Shown in pieces: positions 61,739-64,000 of a stretch of DNA of 64,000 nucleotides; the first letter of the stretch is position 1, and each line of letters starts with the position of its first letter. Position numbers and translations under genes: made by a program. A model generated the notes under the pieces. That model was not told the DNA's origin, did not search any database, and saw only the letters and a program-made list of their open reading frames with translations. Origin of the DNA: Sphingobium sp. Z007 (GTDB taxonomy: Bacteria; Pseudomonadota; Alphaproteobacteria; Sphingomonadales; Sphingomonadaceae); NCBI RefSeq assembly GCF_900013425.1, contig NZ_FBXK01000005.1, positions 2,666,001 through 2,730,000 of the forward strand. Direction: 5' to 3'.

Positions 61739-62592
61739 CCGAGGACCACGTCGCCCAGGTGACGCCATGCCGACACCTGCTGCGTCTGGACGCCGAGCTT
61801 GGCTATGCCCAGTTCCATGACGTCGCCAGGCTTGAGGTAGATGGCGTCGGGCTTCTTGCCTTCACCCACGCCGGGCGGCGTGCCGGTAATCATCAGGTCG
61901 CCCGGATAGAGGGTGACATATTCGCTGACATAGGCAATCAGCTGGGCGACGGTGAAGATCATCGTCCTCGTGTTGCCGGTCTGCATCCGCTGACCGTTGA
62001 CGTCGAGATACATGTCCAGATCCTGTGGGTCGCCGATTTCATCCGGCGTCACCAGCCAGGGGCCGACCGGGCAGAAGGTGTCATGGCCCTTGCCCTTGCT
62101 CCACTGGCTACCGCGCTGCTTCTGGTTGAAGCGTTCCGACACGTCGTTGACCAGCGTGTAACCCGCGACTTTGGACAGCGCCTCTTCCTCGCTGACGTAT
62201 CGGCAGGTTTCGCCGATGATGACGCCCAGTTCGACTTCCCAATCGCCATGGGTCGAATTTTTGGGCAACACGACTTCATCGTTCGGGCCGTTCAGCGACG
62301 ATAGAGCCTTCATGAACATGACCGGTTCGGTCGGGATCGGCAGGTTGGATTCAATCGCATGATCCTCGTAATTGAGGCCGATCGCGACGATCTTGCCGAT
62401 GCCCTTGACCGGCACGCCGTAGCGCGGTTCGCCCTCAACGACGGGCAGCGACGCGATGTCGGCAGCCTTGGCGGCGGCCAGCGTTGCGACGGTCAGTTCG
62501 GGGACGATGCCCGACAGGTCACGCAACTTGCCATCGCTGTCGATGACGCCGGGCTTTTCGTGGCCGGGCTGGCCGAAACGAACGAATTTCAT
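61735..62592 (-). CDS. lra6: 2,4-didehydro-3-deoxy-L-rhamnonate hydrolase (LRA6-type, FAH family)
   Basis: 285 residues from ATG 62592. A fumarylacetoacetate-hydrolase-fold enzyme: KIVAIGLNYEDHAIESNLPIPTEPVMFMKALSSLNGPNDEVVLPKNST...DWEVELGVIIG with the metal Glu pair, VSERFNQKQRGSQWSKGKGHDTFCPVGPWLV and MITGTPPGVGEGKKPDAIYLKPGDVMELGI. LRA6 splits the 2,4-diketo acid into pyruvate and L-lactate. It is coupled to lra5 by a 4-base overlap and starts 26 bases after the dehydratase. Confidence 0.9.
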   Translation of the reverse strand: MKFVRFGQPGHEKPGVIDSDGKLRDLSGIVPELTVATLAAAKAADIASLPVVEGEPRYGVPVKGIGKIVAIGLNYEDHAIESNLPIPTEPVMFMKALSSLNGPNDEVVLPKNSTHGDWEVELGVIIGETCRYVSEEEALSKVAGYTLVNDVSERFNQKQRGSQWSKGKGHDTFCPVGPWLVTPDEIGDPQDLDMYLDVNGQRMQTGNTRTMIFTVAQLIAYVSEYVTLYPGDLMITGTPPGVGEGKKPDAIYLKPGDVMELGIAKLGVQTQQVSAWRHLGDVVLG

Positions 62593-62618
62593 GGGATCAG
62601 TCTCTCTTTTGCGAACAA

Positions 62619-63812
62619 TCAATGGGTATAGGGGCGATGCATCGCGATGTCGGGGTTGAGATCGACGCCGAAGCCGGGCTTGTCGAGCGCGGTCACCTTC
62701 ATGCGGCCATTTTCCGGCACCGGTTCGCCCAGCAATTGGGGATGGAACATCGGCACCACTTCGGTCGGCCCCGGATGCATCATCAGAAATTCGGCGAAGG
62801 GCGAATTGTGGCGGGTGATGACGAAATGATAGCTGTAGACCGATGAACCATGCGGCACGACCATCTTGCCATGAGCATCGGCCAGCGCACTGATCTTGAG
62901 CAATTCGGTCACGCCACCGCACCAGCCGACATCGGGCTGGATGATGTCGCAGCAATCCATTTCCAGCAGCATGCGAAAGCCCCAGCGGGTCGCCTCATGC
63001 TCGCCGGTGGTGACAAGCATGCCCTTGGGCACGTTGCGCTTCAGGGCGGCATAGCCCCAATAATCGTCGGGGCTGATCGCTTCCTCGATCCATTTGAGGC
63101 CAAGGTCGTGCGCAGCGATGGCGAGGCGGGTGGCATAGTCGACGTCGAGCGCCATCCAGCAATCCCACATCAGCCAGAAATCCGGGCCGACCTTTTCCCG
63201 CATGTCCGCCAGTTCGGCGATATTCTTCTTCAAGCCCTCGACGCCTTCGGCCGGACCATGGTGCAGCGCCATTTTGCCGCCGATAAAGCCAAATTCCTTC
63301 GCCTTGTCGGGCCGCGCGCCGGTGGCGTAGAATTGCAGCTCGTCGCGCACCGCGCCGCCCAGCAGATGATAGACCGGTTCCTGCCGCAATTTGCCGAGCA
63401 AGTCCCATAGCGCCAGATCGACGCCGGATATGGCGTTCACGACCAGGCCCTTGCGCCCATAATATTGGGTCGAGAAATACATCTGGTCCCAGATTTTCTC
63501 ATAATCCGTGGGCGCGCGGCCTTCGAGGAAGCGGGCGAGATGCTTTTCGACGATATAGGCGGCCGGTTCGCCGCCCGTTGTGACAGCAAAACCGACAGTT
63601 CCGTCCTCCGCCTCGATCTCCACGACCAGAGTGCCCAGCACGTTGATGCCGAAGCTCTGGCGCGACTGGCGATATTCGGGATATTTCGACATCGGCGTCG
63701 CAATGTGATCGTCGATCCAGTGGCCTTCGCCCTGGTCATGATAATCCGCCCCGCCCCCACGCACGGTGAAGGCGCGAACATGCTTGATCTTAGGCAAGGT
63801 CACGATCGGCAC
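62619..63812 (-). CDS. rhmD: L-rhamnonate dehydratase
   Basis: 397 residues. A GTG at 63812 is chosen because GGGAG lies seven bases upstream; an in-frame GTG at 63818 is too close to it. Enolase-superfamily (mandelate racemase subgroup): [45 protein letters not shown], the Asp in [12 protein letters not shown], Glu in [10 protein letters not shown] and [13 protein letters not shown], then [24 protein letters not shown]. It removes water from L-rhamnonate to give L-2-keto-3-deoxyrhamnonate. It is the first gene of the minus-strand run, with a candidate operator 56 bases upstream. Confidence 0.94.
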   Translation of the reverse strand: MPIVTLPKIKHVRAFTVRGGGADYHDQGEGHWIDDHIATPMSKYPEYRQSRQSFGINVLGTLVVEIEAEDGTVGFAVTTGGEPAAYIVEKHLARFLEGRAPTDYEKIWDQMYFSTQYYGRKGLVVNAISGVDLALWDLLGKLRQEPVYHLLGGAVRDELQFYATGARPDKAKEFGFIGGKMALHHGPAEGVEGLKKNIAELADMREKVGPDFWLMWDCWMALDVDYATRLAIAAHDLGLKWIEEAISPDDYWGYAALKRNVPKGMLVTTGEHEATRWGFRMLLEMDCCDIIQPDVGWCGGVTELLKISALADAHGKMVVPHGSSVYSYHFVITRHNSPFAEFLMMHPGPTEVVPMFHPQLLGEPVPENGRMKVTALDKPGFGVDLNPDIAMHRPYTH

Positions 63813-63867
63813 GCACACACTCCCTGAACCATGCCGATGCCCAAGATGTGAAAGCAGTCGGCGAAAA

Positions 63868-63882
63868 TTTCCAATATATGGT
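63868..63882. promoter_or_regulatory. Candidate operator before rhmD
   Basis: TTCCAATATATGGTC: TTCC and GG half-sites with the same 7-base spacing as the sites at 43681, 47653 and 50678. It lies 56 bases upstream of the dehydratase start, within the promoter region of the rhamnose run. Confidence 0.5.
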
Positions 63883-63919
63883 CAAACCGCCGATGGCGGC
63901 CGAGTATCGGGGAGGTGGC

Positions 63920-64000
63920 GTGATCGGAACAATCACGGCCGGCCTCTCCTTCACCCTTGTTTTTCTCATTTTGTGGGATAGAGTATTATTAGATGAGACA
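63920..64000 (+). CDS. Possible start of a membrane protein, cut by the window edge
   Basis: A GTG at 63920 with GGGGAGG just upstream opens a frame to the edge. The 27 visible residues include a hydrophobic stretch, AGLSFTLVFLILW. Either a signal anchor of a plus-strand gene or chance; the rest of 63,813-64,000 is the promoter region of rhmD. Confidence 0.25.
   Translation, partial: MIGTITAGLSFTLVFLILWDRVLLDET

Noticed and set aside
1..64000. tRNA, rRNA, CRISPR arrays, transposases, integrases
   Set aside because: No tRNA T-loop/acceptor pattern, no regularly spaced repeats and no mobile-element proteins were recognised by reading; a tRNAscan or CRISPR search would be decisive.

Overview
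The window is high-GC chromosomal DNA that reads as an alphaproteobacterium of the sphingomonad group, most likely Sphingobium or Sphingomonas. The evidence is a UrcA-family protein, a tolQRAB-pal block, a mitofilin-like gene behind hemCD, a long TonB-dependent receptor of the type abundant in sphingomonads, and an L-rhamnose route of the kind described in Sphingomonas (LRA2, LRA3, LRA5, LRA6). The species assignment is inference. No tRNA, rRNA, CRISPR array, insertion sequence or prophage was recognised.

Bases 1-18,400 are mainly housekeeping: the 3' part of purH, a UrcA protein, a three-gene membrane-glycan set (FAD oxidoreductase, GtrA, STT3-like membrane protein), an exported MsrB, a Na+-type ABC exporter, queG, an adenosine kinase-like PfkB protein, a flippase, gpsA, tsaD, and hemC-hemD followed by a Mic60-like gene. 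Bases 18,400-33,500 carry an esterase, gltX, nadE, prs, hisN, an AsmA protein, rpmI-rplT, a LysE exporter and pheST. Gene ends here are decorated with dispersed hairpin repeats.

Bases 33,600-37,640 hold a phage-shock-protein (Psp) locus. pspF is divergent from a small exported protein missed by length cut-offs, then pspA, pspB, pspC and four further short proteins. These four and the PspC tail share a coiled-coil motif with PspB. A good sigma-54 promoter lies in the divergent gap. Bases 37,786-43,630 hold a 3-hydroxyacyl-CoA dehydrogenase and ybgC-tolQRA-tolB-pal.

Bases 43,735-63,812 form a catabolic locus for a rhamnose-rich plant polysaccharide, most simply rhamnogalacturonan I. An IclR regulator and a TonB receptor sit beside a plus-strand run: CE12 acetylesterase, GH28, rhamnose mutarotase, GH35, GH105, a GPH-type symporter, a GH43-like protein and a LacI regulator. 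On the minus strand follow L-rhamnonate dehydratase, a diketo-rhamnonate hydrolase (LRA6), a KDR dehydrogenase (LRA5), a lactonase (LRA2) and the RhaT symporter. Together they outline outer-membrane uptake, periplasmic trimming, import, cytoplasmic cleavage of unsaturated oligosaccharides, and conversion of L-rhamnose to pyruvate and L-lactate. The first enzyme, L-rhamnose 1-dehydrogenase, is not seen and may lie beyond base 64,000. A recurring TTCC-N7-GGA-type site before the IclR, TonB, CE12, rhaM and dehydratase genes suggests a shared regulon.
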